Assembly: GCA_017620235.1 (NCBI GenBank)
Contig: JAFZQT010000047.1
Coordinates: forward strand, 62,001-126,000
Origin: Butyrivibrio sp.
Lineage (GTDB): Bacteria > Bacillota > Clostridia > Lachnospirales > Lachnospiraceae
DNA length: 64,000 nt
Reading direction: 5' to 3'
Shown: piece by piece, positions 62,019 through 64,000 of the stretch
Position numbering within the stretch: the stretch's first letter is position 1
How the letters are laid out: every line of letters starts with the position of its first letter
The notes under the pieces: model-generated
The model's database searches: none
Told to the model about the DNA's origin: nothing
Seen by the model: only the letters and a program-made list of their open reading frames with translations
Translations under genes and position numbers: made by a program

Positions 62019-62328
62019 CAGTTTGTGACGGGCATTTGGGGGTAAATGCTGAAAAAGCCTTATTAATGAGGAGTGGCCAGACACATCGCTGCGCCCGGCC
62101 TATTATGAAAAAATCTATCTAAATTTCAAATTAAGTTCGTCGTTGTTTTTGCTCTGAAAATACTATACAAGCTAAATATGAATAAAATATGAACGGCCAA
62201 TGAACAAATAGTAAAAGTACACAATAATAAACTTTTTGATAATACAATCTTGTCTAATTTGCATAATGGATGATAAGCTATAGTGTATGCAGATTAGGGG
62301 AGTAATGCATATATGAGGAGGGAACGCT
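62019..62328 (+). other. 310-base gap with a GC-rich, possibly structured patch
   Basis: No convincing ORF. GCATTT-GGGGGT-AAATGC forms a small hairpin near 62034-62051. The stretch 62070-62100 is clearly richer in G and C than its AT-rich surroundings, with GGCC at 62075 and 62097 able to pair around an 18-nt loop. An ATG-started 18-codon frame (62066-62122) crosses it but lacks an SD. The remainder to 62328 is AT-rich with no good promoter; AGGAGGG precedes the next ATG. Confidence 0.35.
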
Positions 62329-62814
62329 ATGGAAAACTTTATGGATAAACTTGCCGAGAAGTTTAGCCCACAGGATATAATAAAGGCTAACTCCCAAGCG
62401 GAAGTAGCTGAAGCCCAGAGAATCAAGAAGGAAGCTGAGCATTACAGAAAAGAAATTGAAGAATTGCGCAGACATGCTGCGAGTTACAGCCAGCAGCTGG
62501 AACAGCTTGAGGAATTGATGGAAACATCAAGGGATTATTCAGAAGAGTTTGATAAGATCATCAATAAGATGGATGAGAGCGATACCAAAACTCATGATGT
62601 AGGTGTACAGATATATAGAAATGTTCAGGCAATTGTTGATAAGAACCGTGAGAAGGTCGAGGAAGAGATAAACGAGGTCAACAAGAAGATGGAAACGGTG
62701 CTCGATATTGTCGAATATAAGAACAATGCAGTTGGTCCTTTACTTATTATAATTTTGTTGATCGTTTTAGCAGATCTTATATTTAATGTTCTAAGGATAG
62801 TCGGAGTTATTTAA
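62329..62814 (+). CDS. Coiled-coil protein with C-terminal membrane span
   Basis: A 161-residue protein. Residues about 20-130 are a long charged helix rich in Glu/Lys/Gln heptads (EAQRIKKEAEHYRKEIEELR, QQLEQLEELMETSRDY, EEEINEVNKKMETVLDIV), and residues about 136-157 (GPLLIIILLIVLADLIF) are a single membrane span close to the C-terminus. It is thus tail-anchored with a cytoplasmic coiled coil. I do not recognise a family with confidence. The ATG follows GAGGAGGGAACGCT. The LysM/G5 protein gene follows after 28 bases, so a role in cell-wall or division-site organisation is possible. Confidence 0.7.
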   Translation: MENFMDKLAEKFSPQDIIKANSQAEVAEAQRIKKEAEHYRKEIEELRRHAASYSQQLEQLEELMETSRDYSEEFDKIINKMDESDTKTHDVGVQIYRNVQAIVDKNREKVEEEINEVNKKMETVLDIVEYKNNAVGPLLIIILLIVLADLIFNVLRIVGVI

Positions 62815-62842
62815 TCAGCTTACATAGAAAGACTTTTACGCG

Positions 62843-64000
62843 ATGAATTTAAAAGATACGGTTTTTAAAAAGAAGATTAAAATATGGTTTTTGCAATCTG
62901 CGATGGTCATCATATTTTTGTGGATAATGTTCATGCCGAACATGATCAATTACGAGAAAGATGCAAATAACTACTTTACGATAAAACTTAACGGCAATGT
63001 AGTTGGTAGCGTGGGTTCTCGAAATGACGCTTATGAAGCATATAGATATGCTAGAAGAGCAATCGCAAAGGGAAGCGATGAACTTACTCTTACAGCGTCA
63101 GATCTTACGATTGAAGGCGAGAACAGGATGTGGGGTGTAGTTGATACCCCTGAAAGAATAGCGGCAAGAATGGCGCAGGTGCTTAGCCAGAATAAGATAG
63201 AGTCGATTCAGAAAACCTATTCAATAAAGATCAATAAATTCTCATTGAATCTGGCAAGTATCGATGAAGTAAGGAATCTTTTGGAAAGAGTTATTTCAAT
63301 TTATGACGATCAGGATCAGTTTGATGTAGACCTCGTGCTTGATCCTTCGAGAGAAGTAAATGTACTTGTACCTAAGGTTCAGAGTAAAGAGCAGGTTCAG
63401 GAAGAAGAGAATAGCCTTAGGTCACTTCTTTCAATAGGAGGAGTAGATCAGATGTTCAGAGAATCTGCTGATTCTGCGGACGTGGAAGGAAAATATAAGG
63501 AATTCAGTGACTTCAAAAATGGACTGGTAGAGATTGATTTTAATGATAAGATTGAGATTGTGGAGAGTTATCTTCCTGCTGATAAATTAGCAAATCCTGA
63601 TACGGCTTTTACCGATCTTACAGGAGATAAGGAAAAAGAAGAGGTATATGAAGTTCAGACTGGTGATACTTTATCCAGTATAGCTACTCATCATAATCTT
63701 ACTGTTCAACAACTTATCGAAATGAACCCTGGAAAACTTCAGGATGAATTGTCATTGATAAGAGAACATGACAACTTGACTGTTACAGTTCCAAGCCATG
63801 AGCTTTCAGTCAGATATGTCAGACAAGAAGAGAAAGATAATGAACCTTACGAGGATACAGTAAAGAAGGTCAATAATGTTTCGTGGTTTACGACTGAACA
63901 AAAGGTTATTCAGGAGGCGGTTCCCGGACTTCGCCATTGTGTTCTCAAAACGTCTTATGTAGATAATCGAGTAGTTGGTACACCTGAAGCTCTAAAGACA
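62843..64000 (+). CDS. LysM/G5-domain wall protein, probable M23 peptidase (3' partial)
   Basis: The frame opens at ATG 62843 and runs 386 codons to the window edge without a stop. One N-terminal membrane span (about 14-33: IWFLQSAMVIIFLWIMFMPN) is followed by an external region of about 230 residues, a LysM domain (about 270-312; YEVQTGDTLSSIATHHNLTV, LIEMNPG), and the start of a G5 domain (about 355-386; LKTSYVDNRVVGTPEALKT). In Firmicutes this order usually ends in an M23 (LytM) endopeptidase, which would lie beyond the window. It binds and probably cuts peptidoglycan. The SD is weak. Confidence 0.78.
   Translation, partial: MNLKDTVFKKKIKIWFLQSAMVIIFLWIMFMPNMINYEKDANNYFTIKLNGNVVGSVGSRNDAYEAYRYARRAIAKGSDELTLTASDLTIEGENRMWGVVDTPERIAARMAQVLSQNKIESIQKTYSIKINKFSLNLASIDEVRNLLERVISIYDDQDQFDVDLVLDPSREVNVLVPKVQSKEQVQEEENSLRSLLSIGGVDQMFRESADSADVEGKYKEFSDFKNGLVEIDFNDKIEIVESYLPADKLANPDTAFTDLTGDKEKEEVYEVQTGDTLSSIATHHNLTVQQLIEMNPGKLQDELSLIREHDNLTVTVPSHELSVRYVRQEEKDNEPYEDTVKKVNNVSWFTTEQKVIQEAVPGLRHCVLKTSYVDNRVVGTPEALKT

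Noticed and set aside
62066..62122. 18-codon ORF in the gap after the alarmone synthetase
   Set aside because: No Shine-Dalgarno and no recognisable peptide; it merely crosses the GC-rich patch.

Overview
The window reads as one very large cell-surface polysaccharide locus of a low-to-medium GC Gram-positive anaerobe. Lachnospiraceae, for instance a Butyrivibrio-like rumen or gut bacterium, fits best. That placement is inferred from the AT-rich codon usage, strong Shine-Dalgarno (SD) sites, lipoproteins and LCP/GH25/M23 wall proteins typical of monoderms, and membrane families common in Lachnospiraceae (DUF6056-, DUF6077- and DUF6044-like proteins, and a CotH/VTC/DUF4956 set). It is not proven here. 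Every convincing gene lies on the + strand, packed head to tail with frequent 4-26 nt overlaps. I see no tRNA, rRNA, CRISPR array, transposase or integrase.

Layout. 1-4.7 kb: a truncated UDP-glucuronate-epimerase-like gene, a large membrane protein, and a dTDP-3-amino-sugar module (FdtA-like ketoisomerase, polyprenyl-phosphate GT2, FdtB-like aminotransferase). 4.7-11.9 kb: three GT-C-like polytopic glycosyltransferase candidates, a radical SAM/SPASM protein and a DUF6044/YfhO-like membrane protein. 12-16.8 kb: a Ser/Ala-rich lipoprotein with two fibronectin-III-like domains, a DPM1-like GT2, a Wzx-like flippase and an SGNH lipoprotein closed by a strong terminator. 17-26.6 kb: a new promoter, an FAD oxidoreductase, a GT2, an MBOAT acyltransferase, a CotH / VTC / DUF4956 trio, an SGNH-like membrane protein and a uridine-kinase homologue. 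26.6-36.4 kb: a DUF6077-like protein split in two ORFs, LicD, an IspD/TarI-like cytidylyltransferase, a second MBOAT with its SGNH partner, a second DUF6056-like protein, an SGNH-like protein lacking catalytic residues, and two half-size EamA/SMR transporters.

36.5-41.4 kb: a 1,123-residue membrane-anchored GH25 lysozyme and a polytopic protein. 41.4-58.8 kb: rmlB, rmlA, a small membrane protein, rmlC, a Wzm/Wzt ABC exporter whose ATPase carries a C-terminal glycan-binding-like domain, a 719-residue methyltransferase-kinase-like protein resembling the WbdD chain terminator, two tandem-GT2 proteins, phosphoglucomutase, two more GT2s and the WbaP/WcaJ-type initiating phosphotransferase. 59-64 kb: an LCP ligase-like protein, a rhamnosyltransferase-like GT2, a small alarmone synthetase, a coiled-coil membrane protein and the start of a LysM/G5 (probably M23) wall protein.

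How it may work together (inference): the initiating transferase loads a hexose phosphate on undecaprenyl phosphate. The GT2s extend the chain with dTDP-rhamnose and other sugars, the methyltransferase-kinase caps it, Wzt recognises the cap and Wzm exports the chain, and the LCP protein attaches it to the wall. In parallel, polyprenyl-phosphate-sugar GT2s and GT-C-type membrane enzymes, MBOAT/SGNH acyl-transfer pairs and LicD decorate glycans outside the membrane. A flippase and an ABC exporter in the same locus suggest two assembly routes. The most striking unexplained feature is that three membrane-anchored wall proteins share long cytoplasmic tails built of Asp/Tyr/Arg repeats.
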